DNA of 64,000 nucleotides from JBAYDV01 sp041672845. Lineage in GTDB: Bacteria > Bacteroidota > Bacteroidia > Bacteroidales > UBA932. Where the stretch lies: assembly GCA_041672845.1 (NCBI GenBank), contig JBAYYV010000001.1, positions 310,001 through 374,000 on the forward strand, read 5' to 3'. This document shows positions 51,090 to 60,092 of the stretch, one piece after another (the stretch's first letter is position 1; the number at the start of each line of letters is the position of its first letter). A program made the translations under genes and the position numbers. The notes under the pieces were generated by a model. The model had not been told where the DNA came from and searched no databases. It was given only the letters and a program-made list of their open reading frames with translations.

Positions 51090-53369
51090 ATGAAAAGAAT
51101 ATCTATTCTTATTTTATGCCTAGTTTTTTTGGTTTCAGCTTGCGCCCATCCTTCTAGTCAGTCTAATATGCACTCTTCTAAGAATCAAGAAGATACTATT
51201 CGATGTGCAGTATTGGATGTTAACGGAGGTTCACAGACTTGTGTTATGGAGACTGTCGCAGCTTTAAAGATAGATTCTGATATTGTGGTCTCCCAGATTA
51301 GTTCAAGCGATATAGCTGATGGTATTTTGGATAATATGGATGTTATAGTTATTCCTGGGGGAGGAGGCTCACGCCAATACTTAAATTTAGGAAAGGTAAA
51401 TAGAGATAAAATAAAAGAGTTCGTGAAAAATGGTGGAGGAGCAGTAGGTATTTGTGCAGGAGCTTATTTGTTTTCAAATACCCCTGGATATGCATGTCTT
51501 TATATGAATGGAGCTAAGGCTATTGATATAGAACATGATGGTAGAGGACATGGTATTTCTGCATTTAAATTAACAATAGAAGGTAAAAAAATATTTCCCG
51601 AATTAGCTAATAGAAATGTTTCATATATGATGTACTATGAAGGTCCTTTGTTCGTCAAATCTAATTCTAATATAAAATATTCTGTACTTTCTACTTTATT
51701 ATCAGATGTTCATATACAGAGTAATGCTCCCAAAGGTATGACCGTAGGGAAACCATGTTTTATTTCAAATCAATATGGTAAAGGTAGAATATTCTCTTTC
51801 GTTTCACATCCTGAGGCTACTCCAGGAATGCAATGGATGGTTCCAAGAGCTATTAGATGGACAATAAATAAGACTTCAGATAAAATTTATAAGACTTATT
51901 CTTCTGAGGTTATTAATCCTAATATTTTTAATAAAGAGATTTTAATGACTTCTGCTAGATTAAAGAAGGAAAGTTCATATTATGATGTATTGCTTTATGG
52001 TAATGATAAGGAAAAAGTAGATGCTTTAAAATGGTTGGAAAGCGTATGTTCTTGGGATGCTAAGAGATGGGTACAAGGATTGATTTTCGATGAATATCCT
52101 GAAGTACGTGCTCAAGCTGCTGATTTTATTAAGAATTTAGGCTATCGCTATTATTTAAAAGATTTAAAAATCGCTAATAGTATAGAAAAAAATTCTATAG
52201 TTAAGTCAAAGCTAGAGAAGGCTATTAATGAGTTATCTATTACAGAGGTTAAAGATACGGCTAAAAATGATTTTGATGGTATGAATTGTTATACCATTAT
52301 AGTAGGGAAGGATGTTTCATCTACAGGTAAAGTCATAGTAGCTCATAATGAAGATGACTGGAATGAATCGATAGTAGATTTCCATTATTTGAATGCGACT
52401 GACGTCCATACTGATATGGCGAGTGCAGAAGTGGCTGATGCTAATTTATTATGGATAGAGGTTACTAATGAAAACTATGCTGATGGTTTTATTAATCAAT
52501 ATGGAGTTTCTATTTGTTCTAATTGTACTTCTTCTAGGTTTAAAGACTTGCAGGGAGATTTAACTTATTCATTCAGACGTTATATTGCTAAATATGCTAA
52601 ATCTTCTCGTGATGCAGTTCGGATGGCTTCCTATCTAATGAAAGAATTTGGATATAAAGATAGAGGTAGAACTTATACCTTCGCTGACGACCACGAAGCT
52701 TGGTTGTTTCAAACTATTCAAGGTGATAATTGGCTGGCAAGCCGTGTTCCTAATGATAAAGTGGTTATTATCCCGAATTATTATGTAACTAAGAATGTGA
52801 ATTTTAAGGATACTGCGAATTTCAAGGCTTCTCCTAATTTGAAAGTTTTGGCGATTAATAATGGTTTATATAAAGAAGGAGATGTATTTAATTTCAGGGA
52901 AATATTTTCAGCTCCTAAGGATTTAACTAGTCTTTCAAATATTGCTAGAAAATGGGCTGGTCTAAATATGCTTTCTAATAAACAATATGGAATGTATGAT
53001 GATTTTCCATTTGCTATTACTCCTAAGAAGAAAATTAACAAAGAAATTTTATATAAAGTTTTAGGTCATAGATATTCTAATATTACTAAAGAAAAATATT
53101 TTAATGGTAAGAAAGTGATGAATATATATTCTGATCATAATCAATATAGTATCGTCTTTGAATATGTCTCTTCTAAAAAACCTATTGCTAAAGGATTATC
53201 TCATAATGGTTTAAAAGAACTTAAAAATCCATTCGTACCATGTAATGTTTGGATTTCTGTTTATGGGCCTAATAAAATGCCATTTACTTTATTGTATAAA
53301 AATGATGGCATTTTCGACTCTAAGTGGGAAAAATTCAAAATAAATGAGGAAAATGGAAAATCACTATAA
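51090..53369 (+). CDS. Lipoprotein fusing a BPL_N glutamine-amidotransferase-like domain to a C69-type peptidase
   Basis: This 759-residue protein has a lipobox LVSAC (cysteine at residue 18). Residues 38-275 form a BPL_N class I amidotransferase-like domain with VIPGGGGSRQYLNLG and GGAVGICAGAYLFS (nucleophile-elbow cysteine near 121). A short HEAT-like stretch (YPEVRAQAADFIKNLGYR) follows. From about residue 398 a peptidase C69 (U34) domain begins with MNCYTIIVGKD, where the cysteine near 400 matches the family nucleophile, and VIVAHNEDDWNE and NQYGVSICSNCTSSR. C69 enzymes are Ntn-hydrolases whose cysteine is normally freed at the N-terminus; here it is internal, so self-cleavage or inactivity is possible. 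Confidence 0.8.
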   Translation: MKRISILILCLVFLVSACAHPSSQSNMHSSKNQEDTIRCAVLDVNGGSQTCVMETVAALKIDSDIVVSQISSSDIADGILDNMDVIVIPGGGGSRQYLNLGKVNRDKIKEFVKNGGGAVGICAGAYLFSNTPGYACLYMNGAKAIDIEHDGRGHGISAFKLTIEGKKIFPELANRNVSYMMYYEGPLFVKSNSNIKYSVLSTLLSDVHIQSNAPKGMTVGKPCFISNQYGKGRIFSFVSHPEATPGMQWMVPRAIRWTINKTSDKIYKTYSSEVINPNIFNKEILMTSARLKKESSYYDVLLYGNDKEKVDALKWLESVCSWDAKRWVQGLIFDEYPEVRAQAADFIKNLGYRYYLKDLKIANSIEKNSIVKSKLEKAINELSITEVKDTAKNDFDGMNCYTIIVGKDVSSTGKVIVAHNEDDWNESIVDFHYLNATDVHTDMASAEVADANLLWIEVTNENYADGFINQYGVSICSNCTSSRFKDLQGDLTYSFRRYIAKYAKSSRDAVRMASYLMKEFGYKDRGRTYTFADDHEAWLFQTIQGDNWLASRVPNDKVVIIPNYYVTKNVNFKDTANFKASPNLKVLAINNGLYKEGDVFNFREIFSAPKDLTSLSNIARKWAGLNMLSNKQYGMYDDFPFAITPKKKINKEILYKVLGHRYSNITKEKYFNGKKVMNIYSDHNQYSIVFEYVSSKKPIAKGLSHNGLKELKNPFVPCNVWISVYGPNKMPFTLLYKNDGIFDSKWEKFKINEENGKSL

Positions 53370-53398
53370 TTAGTGAGTTTTTATATTAGTCTTTTTCG

Positions 53399-53406
53399 TA
53401 CTTTTG
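53399..53406 (+). promoter_or_regulatory. Promoter -7 box directly before feoB
   Basis: TACTTTTG then C ends six bases before the ATG at 53413, predicting a leaderless or near-leaderless message. An in-frame TTG at 53404 overlaps the box and is rejected as a start. Confidence 0.6.
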
Positions 53407-53412
53407 CAAGGT

Positions 53413-55713
53413 ATGAATAAAGATGGTGAATTATTCCTTAGTGACATCCCCTCGGATGAGATAGTAGTTATAGCGAAAGTCCATGGTCACGGAGGATTTC
53501 GACATAGAATATTAGAAATGGGTTTTGTCAGAGGACAATATGTTCGAGTAGTTAAAAATGCTCCTCTACTAGATCCCATAGAATATCAGATATTAGATGG
53601 ACATATTTCTTTAAGAAGGTCTGAAGCTCATCAGATAGAGGTCGTAGATATATCTAAATATAAGAATACTAGAGATGCTGTATTTGAAACATTTACAGAA
53701 GATGATACTCCAGGCATTATTTCTAAACAAATTCAAAAAAAAATAGATAAAGAATTAAAAACTATTAATTGTGCATTAGTAGGTAATCCTAATTGTGGAA
53801 AAACTTCTTTTTTTAATTTTGCTGCAGGACAACGAGAAAAAGTAGGAAACTATTCTGGTGTTACTGTTAGTGCTAAGCATGGAGTTTTTAAATATAAGGG
53901 TTATACTATTAATTTAGTGGATCTTCCAGGTACTTATTCTATTACTGAATATACTCCTGAAGAAATGTATGTGAGGGAGTATTTAGTAGAACAAGTTCCA
54001 GATATTGTATTGAATATTATAGATGCTTCTAATCTAGAAAGGAATTTATTTTTAACTAGCCAATTAATTGATTTAAATGTACGAATGGTCGGTGCTTTAA
54101 ATATGTATGATGAGTTAATTTCTTCAGGGAATGAATTAAATTATAAATATTTAGGTCAGATGTTGGGTTTTCCTATAGTTCCTTCTCAGGCGAATAAAGG
54201 GAAAGGAATAAATAATGTTCTTCAAGCTATTATAGATGTATATGAAGATAAACAAGGTATTAGAAAACACATTCATATTAAATATGGTAATCTTATAGAA
54301 GAAGCTATTTACGAGTTAAAAGATAAAATAAAATTAAATAAAGATTTATCTGATAAATATTGTGCTAGATATCTTTCTATTAAATTATTAGAAGGTGATA
54401 GTTGGGCTAAAAATTTGGTGTCTGGTAAATCTAATTCTGATGAGATATTAGAAATAACTGATACTAATATTCAGCGAATTATGTCTGAAAATAGAGGGGA
54501 TGAGACAGAAACTGTTATAGCTGATGCTAAATATAGTTTTATTCGTGGAGCTCTTAAGGAAACATTCAAAAGGAATAATAGTCATAAGAAGAATACTTCT
54601 GAGAAAATAGATGATGTTTTAACTAATAAATGGTTAGGTTTCCCTATATTGATAATATTCCTAGCTGTTATGTTTGAGGCCACATTTAAAATAGGTATAT
54701 ATCCTCAGCGTTGGATAGAGTTAGGTGTTAGTTATCTAGCTCAATGTGTGCGAAACATATTGCCTACAGGCATACTTTCTGGTCTTTTAGCAGATGGTAT
54801 TATCAGCGGAGTGGGTGGTGTGTTATCTTATCTGCCTAATATCCTAATATTGTTCTTCTTTATTTCATTGATGGAGGATACTGGTTATATGGCCAGAGCT
54901 ACTTTTATTATGGATAAATTTATGCATAAAATAGGATTACATGGTAGATCATTTATTCCACTTCTTACAGGTTTTGGATGTAGTGTTCCAGCTATTATGG
55001 CTACTCGTACTCTTGAGAATAAGAAAGATAGGCTTCTTACTATGTTTATTATTCCATTTATGTCATGTTCAGCGAAATTACCAGTATATATTCTTTTGGT
55101 ATCTCAGTTCTTCGATGAATATCAAGGGCTTATCTTATTAGGTATTTATGCTACAGGTATTTTATTTGGGATATTGACAGCTCTAATGATGAAGAAAACA
55201 TTGTTTAAGAAAGCCTCTGAGCAGTTTGTTATGGAATTACCTCCATATAGAGTTCCTACTATGAGGAATACCCTTTTACATATGTGGAATAAATCTGCTG
55301 AGTATCTTAATAAAATAGGTTCAATTATATTAATAGCTTCTGTTATTATCTGGGCTTTGAATTATTTCCCTCAAGGTGCAGAAACATCTTATCTGGCAGC
55401 GGTAGGTAGGGCTATAGCTCCTATATTCTCACCAATAGGTTTTGATTGGAAAATGACCATAAGTCTTTTAACAGGGATAGCTGCTAAAGAAACTATTGTT
55501 AGTTCATTAGAGATATTAACACCAGTATTTACCCCCTTAATAGGTTATGCTTATATAATGTTTATCTTGCTATATAGTCCATGTATCGGAGCTATCACTA
55601 CTTTCGCTAAAGAATCTAGTCGTAAGTGGACAGCATTTATGATATCTTATACTATGATAATCGCATGGCTTGCAGCCTATGCCGTGGTTTTCATCGGTGG
55701 ACTATTTGTTTAA
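53413..55713 (+). CDS. feoB: Ferrous iron transporter FeoB with fused FeoA domain
   Basis: This 766-residue protein imports Fe2+ across the inner membrane. The N-terminus is a FeoA SH3-like domain (HGHGGFRHRILEMGFVRGQY). The G domain follows with CALVGNPNCGKTSFFNFAAG near residue 120 and NLVDLPGTYSITEYTPEE, where the switch regions lie. The membrane part carries the conserved TGFGCSVPAIMATRTLENKK and FMSCSAKLPVYILL, whose cysteines line the ion path, and a second gate near GIAAKETIVSSLEIL. FeoA-FeoB fusions are usual in Bacteroidota. Confidence 0.96.
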   Translation: MNKDGELFLSDIPSDEIVVIAKVHGHGGFRHRILEMGFVRGQYVRVVKNAPLLDPIEYQILDGHISLRRSEAHQIEVVDISKYKNTRDAVFETFTEDDTPGIISKQIQKKIDKELKTINCALVGNPNCGKTSFFNFAAGQREKVGNYSGVTVSAKHGVFKYKGYTINLVDLPGTYSITEYTPEEMYVREYLVEQVPDIVLNIIDASNLERNLFLTSQLIDLNVRMVGALNMYDELISSGNELNYKYLGQMLGFPIVPSQANKGKGINNVLQAIIDVYEDKQGIRKHIHIKYGNLIEEAIYELKDKIKLNKDLSDKYCARYLSIKLLEGDSWAKNLVSGKSNSDEILEITDTNIQRIMSENRGDETETVIADAKYSFIRGALKETFKRNNSHKKNTSEKIDDVLTNKWLGFPILIIFLAVMFEATFKIGIYPQRWIELGVSYLAQCVRNILPTGILSGLLADGIISGVGGVLSYLPNILILFFFISLMEDTGYMARATFIMDKFMHKIGLHGRSFIPLLTGFGCSVPAIMATRTLENKKDRLLTMFIIPFMSCSAKLPVYILLVSQFFDEYQGLILLGIYATGILFGILTALMMKKTLFKKASEQFVMELPPYRVPTMRNTLLHMWNKSAEYLNKIGSIILIASVIIWALNYFPQGAETSYLAAVGRAIAPIFSPIGFDWKMTISLLTGIAAKETIVSSLEILTPVFTPLIGYAYIMFILLYSPCIGAITTFAKESSRKWTAFMISYTMIIAWLAAYAVVFIGGLFV

Positions 55714-55715
55714 TA

Positions 55716-57134
55716 TTAATTAGTCATAGATTTACCCATAACTTTCATGATTTTCTTAGGAATATCTGTATTATCATAGAATCCAGAGAATTCTTCAGCT
55801 CCACAACCTATAGCTCTTACGGGAACAGCTATACCAGTATGTTCTCTACTTGTCCAACCCATACCAGCTTTTTCACTCATGATTTGAATACAAAGAGATG
55901 CTATAGTAGTTTTTTCATGTAAATCATATGCTTGTAATTTATTTGATATATATTTAGAGTTACCATAGAATCTTTTTCTAAATATTAGTTTAATTCTAGC
56001 AGAATCTTTTTTATTTAATTTTAATTTAGGTTCGTCAGCTGAATTAAATCCAAAATCTTTTTCTATTAAATTATATAGTTGTTTTAAAGAATATTTTCCG
56101 GCTTTGGCGAATTTATCTATTTTTTGAATAAATATGTCTTCAGAAATAGTTTGATGAGTTAATACAGAAGGATATGCAGCATAACCAGTAGAATTCTGAC
56201 CTATACTTAAACCACCAGTTTCATGGTCTGCTGTCATAACAATAAGAGTGTTATTAGGATGCCTTTTATAGAAAGCTAAAGCTTTAAGGAAAGCATTATT
56301 CATATCTAATACTTCATATAGAGTAGTAGCAGGGTCATTTCCATGACAAGACCAATCTATTTTACCACCTTCGATCATAGTAAAGAATGGCTTCTCAGTA
56401 GGTTCGAAATATTTAATCATTTTATCTACGAAATAGGTTAAATTCATATCATAATTTTGATTATCTATTACATAAGGAATTTCTTGAGATCTAAGAAGTG
56501 TACGGCTCTTGGCAAATATTTTACCGTCTTTATATTGGAAGTTATTAATTTGGGTAGTATCATCGAGGATAGTATATCCATGATTTTCCATGTTAATCCA
56601 AATACTATCATTATGACGACTACTTAAAAGACCACCACCACCTAAAAATTCAAATCCAGTTTCAGCTAATTGAGCAGAAATAGTTTTGTAATTATGTCTG
56701 TTGGCCACTTTTCCATAAAATGCTCCAGGAGTAGCATGGTCGATAGCTACAGTGGAAAGCAATCCGATCATATAACCGTCTTTATGTAACTTTTCAGCAA
56801 TAGTGGAAAGAACAGTACTATCAGGTCTAACTCCTAACATATTATTGTTGGTTTTATGACCTGTAGCTAGAGCAGTTCCAGAGGCAGCAGAGTCGGTTAC
56901 TAAACTATTATCAGAATAAGTAGTTTGATATCCACTAACTGGCATCTTTAGTAAATCTAAATGAATAGTGCTAGTATCACCAGCTTCTACGTCTAAAAAA
57001 TCTTCAGCCAACATAGATTGACTTAACCCGAACCCATCACCTATAAATAAAAATATGTATTTAGGCTGTTGCTTTTTAGTGCAACTAGTTAATACTAATA
57101 ACGAAATAAGTAATAGTGTAAAAATCTTTTTCAT
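55716..57134 (-). CDS. Alkaline phosphatase
   Basis: This 472-residue enzyme hydrolyses phosphate monoesters in the periplasm. The signal peptide ends in LLVLTSC, so it is probably a lipoprotein. YIFLFIGDGFGLSQSMLAED holds the first metal aspartate, LVTDSAASGTALATGHKTNN the nucleophile serine, and TADHETGGLSIGQ and SREHTGIAVPVRAIG the remaining metal ligands. It starts 16 bases after the tRNA-Thr gene on the same strand and probably shares its promoter. Its stop is two bases from that of feoB on the other strand. Confidence 0.93.
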   Translation of the reverse strand: MKKIFTLLLISLLVLTSCTKKQQPKYIFLFIGDGFGLSQSMLAEDFLDVEAGDTSTIHLDLLKMPVSGYQTTYSDNSLVTDSAASGTALATGHKTNNNMLGVRPDSTVLSTIAEKLHKDGYMIGLLSTVAIDHATPGAFYGKVANRHNYKTISAQLAETGFEFLGGGGLLSSRHNDSIWINMENHGYTILDDTTQINNFQYKDGKIFAKSRTLLRSQEIPYVIDNQNYDMNLTYFVDKMIKYFEPTEKPFFTMIEGGKIDWSCHGNDPATTLYEVLDMNNAFLKALAFYKRHPNNTLIVMTADHETGGLSIGQNSTGYAAYPSVLTHQTISEDIFIQKIDKFAKAGKYSLKQLYNLIEKDFGFNSADEPKLKLNKKDSARIKLIFRKRFYGNSKYISNKLQAYDLHEKTTIASLCIQIMSEKAGMGWTSREHTGIAVPVRAIGCGAEEFSGFYDNTDIPKKIMKVMGKSMTN

Positions 57135-57149
57135 AATAATTTGATTTAA

Positions 57150-57225
57150 TGGAGCCTCTTACGGGATTTGAACCAGCGACCTGCTCATTACGAATGAGCT
57201 GCTCTACCAACTGAGCTAAAGAGGC
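57150..57225 (-). tRNA. tRNA-Thr (anticodon CGT)
   Basis: The minus strand gives GCCTCTT paired with AAGAGGC as acceptor stem, a D arm with AGTTGGTA, and anticodon arm GCTCA-TTCGTAA-TGAGC with anticodon CGT. The T arm is GCTGG-TTCAAAT-CCCGT, and a discriminator T is followed by an encoded CCA. The T stem has one T-C mismatch and a G-T pair, which is unusual. It is 76 bases including CCA. Confidence 0.9.
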
Positions 57226-57240
57226 ATTAATTTCAGTATG

Positions 57241-57248
57241 CAAATGTA
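57241..57248 (-). promoter_or_regulatory. Promoter -7 box for tRNA-Thr and alkaline phosphatase
   Basis: The minus strand reads TACATTTG, 15 bases before the tRNA 5' end at 57225. It is divergent from the box at 57260. Confidence 0.5.
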
Positions 57249-57259
57249 TGAATTTTTTT

Positions 57260-57267
57260 TATCTTTG
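57260..57267 (+). promoter_or_regulatory. Promoter -7 box directly before the HI0933-type gene
   Basis: TATCTTTG then C lies seven bases before the ATG at 57275. The longest open frame begins at an ATG at 57248, upstream of the promoter, so 57275 is preferred. Confidence 0.55.
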
Positions 57268-57274
57268 CATAAGA

Positions 57275-58663
57275 ATGATAGATACTAATATACTCGTAAT
57301 AGGTGGTGGCGCAGCAGGATTGTTGGCTGCTTCTAGGGCAGCAGATAGAGGCTTTTCAGTAGTCCTTATTGAAAGGTTTGAAAAATGTGGTAGAAAATTA
57401 AAAATTACAGGGAAGGGAAAATGTAATTTGACAAATTATAAACCATGGAAAGATTTTTCGAATCATATTTATCCAGATAAAAATTTCTTTAAAACAGCTT
57501 TTTATCATTTTTCTAATAAAGATATGATGGATTATATAGAAGGTTTAGGTGTACCATTGAAAGTAGAAAGAGGTGATAGAGTATTTCCTAAATCCGAAAA
57601 TAGTCAAGACATTATAGATGTATTAGTTAATGAATGTAATATAAAAGGGGTCAAGATATTTTATGATTTTCAATGTATAAATATAGATAGATTAGAAAAT
57701 GCTAGATATTCTTCTTATGGTATTATTGATAAGTTTAATTCTCTTGCATTGAAAAATTATAGTAATTCTAAAATTGCTAATTTTGAGTCGTTTAAAAATG
57801 AATCTTCTATACTTTCTAAATCTATAGAAGGGATTTTTAATATACATTCTGATAAAGTAATAATAGCCACTGGAGGTTTGTCATATTTTCCTATAGATGA
57901 TAATATTACAGGTTATGCTTTAGCTAAGAATTTGGGTCATAGAATAGTTCCTACCTTACCTGCATTGACTGCTTTAATCCCATATAAATATGATTTACGA
58001 TTAAATGATCTATTATTAAAGAATGTTAATTTGTCATTAGTCGTAGGGAATGATGTAGTTCAAACTGAATTTGGTGAAATGAAATTTACCAATGATGGGT
58101 TAGAAGGTGCCTTAGGTTTTAAGTTAAGTAAAAAAGCTGTAAGAGCTTTAGAAAAAGGCCAGAAAGTATATGTAGATATAGATTTTAAACCAGCGCTTAC
58201 TAAAGAAAAATTAGTTAATAAATTATCTATTATTCTTAAAGATTATAAAAATTCCAAACTTTCTCTTAAGGATAAATGCAAAGTATTAAATATATTTCTT
58301 CCTAATCAATTAGTGAGGCCTATTATAGATTCTTTTAGCGTATTTGATATTACTAAATTGCCTGAAATATTAAAAAAATGGAGAATTCCTATAACTTCTT
58401 ATGTTGGTTATAGAAGATCTGTGATTACTGTTGGTGGTGTTTCTTTGAAAGATCTTTCCAGAAAAACTATGGAATCTAAGATAACTTCTGGTGTGTTTTT
58501 TGTAGGAGAAGTCGTCGATTTAGATGCTGATACAGGTGGATATAATTTACAAATAGCATTCTCTACGGCTGTATTAGCTGCAGATTCAGCTGTGGCACAG
58601 CTGAAAGAGCAATATCATTCTGACTTAAGATTAAATAAAGTAATTATAGACAAGAATGAATAA
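57275..58663 (+). CDS. HI0933-type NAD(P)/FAD-dependent oxidoreductase
   Basis: This 462-residue flavoprotein begins DTNILVIGGGAAGLLAASRA, the FAD-binding Rossmann motif, followed by CGRKLKITGKGKCNLTN, the signature of the HI0933/BaiN-like family. VIIATGGLSYFPIDDNITG and a C-terminal VGYRRSVITVGGVSLKDLS and GEVVDLDADTGGYNLQIAFS complete it. The substrate of these enzymes is mostly unknown. I start it after the promoter at 57260. Confidence 0.9.
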   Translation: MIDTNILVIGGGAAGLLAASRAADRGFSVVLIERFEKCGRKLKITGKGKCNLTNYKPWKDFSNHIYPDKNFFKTAFYHFSNKDMMDYIEGLGVPLKVERGDRVFPKSENSQDIIDVLVNECNIKGVKIFYDFQCINIDRLENARYSSYGIIDKFNSLALKNYSNSKIANFESFKNESSILSKSIEGIFNIHSDKVIIATGGLSYFPIDDNITGYALAKNLGHRIVPTLPALTALIPYKYDLRLNDLLLKNVNLSLVVGNDVVQTEFGEMKFTNDGLEGALGFKLSKKAVRALEKGQKVYVDIDFKPALTKEKLVNKLSIILKDYKNSKLSLKDKCKVLNIFLPNQLVRPIIDSFSVFDITKLPEILKKWRIPITSYVGYRRSVITVGGVSLKDLSRKTMESKITSGVFFVGEVVDLDADTGGYNLQIAFSTAVLAADSAVAQLKEQYHSDLRLNKVIIDKNE

Positions 58664-58704
58664 TTTCTTTAGTAATTATAGAATCTTATTTAACTACTAT
58701 AAAT

Positions 58705-59295
58705 TTAGTGAATAGTAAGGTTTATTAATGTTTTACTTTCTACAGATGAATAAGATACTGTTCCTAAAATATGAGTTCCTTCTGGAATAAGTATGAATTT
58801 ATCTAACTCGAAAGCTATATAATCTCCGATACGTGGAGCTAAAAATTCAGATATCTCAGAAATTTTCTTTATGATTTGATCTTTTTTTGGTAGTATTTTA
58901 TTTTCGAAAATAGAATGTCCGTTAAGAGCTAAATCGAACTTGCCAGAATTTACAAATTCTTGATATTTAGCAAAATCTACTTTTTGTACTGGTATAATAG
59001 TAGTATAATCAAGTGCATTTTTTATGAATATTTCATTGGAGTCAGCCTTAACTTCCTTATTTAATGCTAATTCTGGATCTAATAATAGACCAAATCCGAA
59101 TGAATCTAAATATCTATTAGTGAAACATGGAGTAAAAGCTTTGCCAGCTTTGCCCATTTTAATGTAAACTATCGGACAAGCAGATACAGATTTTACAAAA
59201 TCAGGTCTAAAATAATCATTAAGAATTCTAATCAATGTAGAGTCTGATCTGAATGAAAAATTTTGTCCCGAAAATGGTGATATTATGATATTCAT
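58705..59295 (-). CDS. Conserved protein, possibly fumarylacetoacetate-hydrolase-like
   Basis: This 196-residue protein lies directly after the DnaQ-like exonuclease with no gap, so it is probably co-transcribed with it and dnaN. KMGKAGKAFTPCFTNRYLDS, FGFGLLLDPELAL and PRIGDYIAFELDKFILIPEG loosely recall the fumarylacetoacetate hydrolase fold, including a GDYIAF-type strand, but the usual metal-binding Glu/Asp set is not obvious. I cannot assign a function; the link to replication genes is by position only. Confidence 0.5.
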   Translation of the reverse strand: MNIIISPFSGQNFSFRSDSTLIRILNDYFRPDFVKSVSACPIVYIKMGKAGKAFTPCFTNRYLDSFGFGLLLDPELALNKEVKADSNEIFIKNALDYTTIIPVQKVDFAKYQEFVNSGKFDLALNGHSIFENKILPKKDQIIKKISEISEFLAPRIGDYIAFELDKFILIPEGTHILGTVSYSSVESKTLINLTIH

Positions 59296-60081
59296 TTATT
59301 TTTTAAAAGATAAATCTTCTCTTAAAGATAATTTTATCTTAGTAAGCTGTTGTTTAGTATCTAATGGAAAGTCTCCTTTAAGCATCCAGTCGAAATAGCT
59401 AGGTTCTTTTTGTAATATATCGATTACTTTTTTACCTCTATGTTTACCAAAATTAAAAATAGCTTCGTCATTTTCATTATATATCATTCTAGCTGCGTAA
59501 TCTACATTTTTTTTTCTAGTAGTATACTCAGATAAGAAATCAACATTATTTTTTAGGGCATCTCCATATTTATCTAACTGACCTTTAAGTACTTCATAAG
59601 TGGCTCTAGTATCAGCTTCAGCAGAGTGAGCAGCTGTCAAATCTTTCTGACAATAGAATTGATATGCAGCTATTAGAGTTCTAGGTTCCATTTTATAAAA
59701 AATGGTTTGAACATCTATGAATTTCGCTTTTCTAAGGTCTAATTCTACATCAGCTCTTAAGAATTCTTCAGCTAACATAGGGATATCAAATTTATTAGAA
59801 TTATAGCCAGCTATATCACATCCTTTCATCCAAATGGCTAAAGATTTAGCTATTTGTTTGAATGTAGGTTCATTTTTTACATCTTCATTAGAAATTCCAT
59901 GGATAGCTTGTGCTTCAGGGGTTATAGGGATAGTCGGATTCATTCTTCTGGTTTTAACTTCTTCGTGTCCGTCAGGAAAAACTTTAACACATGAAAGTTC
60001 GACTATTCTATCTTTAGATGTATTTAAACCAGTACTTTCTATATCGAAGAAGAGTAAAGGTTTTTTAAGGTTTAATTGCAT
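59296..60081 (-). CDS. DnaQ-like 3'-5' exonuclease (DNA polymerase III epsilon type)
   Basis: This 261-residue protein starts with FFDIESTGLNTSKDRIVELS, the DExD Exo I motif, then IHGISNEDVKNEPTF, DIAGYNSNKFDIPMLAEEFL (Exo II) and AHSAEADTRATYEVLKGQL (Exo III with the histidine and aspartate). The C-terminal third, IFNFGKHRGKKVIDILQKEP, resembles a small extra domain found in Bacteroidota homologues. It probably proofreads or trims DNA. It lies 11 bases after dnaN in the same operon. Confidence 0.9.
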   Translation of the reverse strand: MQLNLKKPLLFFDIESTGLNTSKDRIVELSCVKVFPDGHEEVKTRRMNPTIPITPEAQAIHGISNEDVKNEPTFKQIAKSLAIWMKGCDIAGYNSNKFDIPMLAEEFLRADVELDLRKAKFIDVQTIFYKMEPRTLIAAYQFYCQKDLTAAHSAEADTRATYEVLKGQLDKYGDALKNNVDFLSEYTTRKKNVDYAARMIYNENDEAIFNFGKHRGKKVIDILQKEPSYFDWMLKGDFPLDTKQQLTKIKLSLREDLSFKK

Positions 60082-60092
60082 AATTTTATTAC

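Noticed and set aside
57248..57274. Upstream ATG for the HI0933-type flavoprotein
   Set aside because: It lies before the TATCTTTG promoter box, and family members start with the Rossmann motif.
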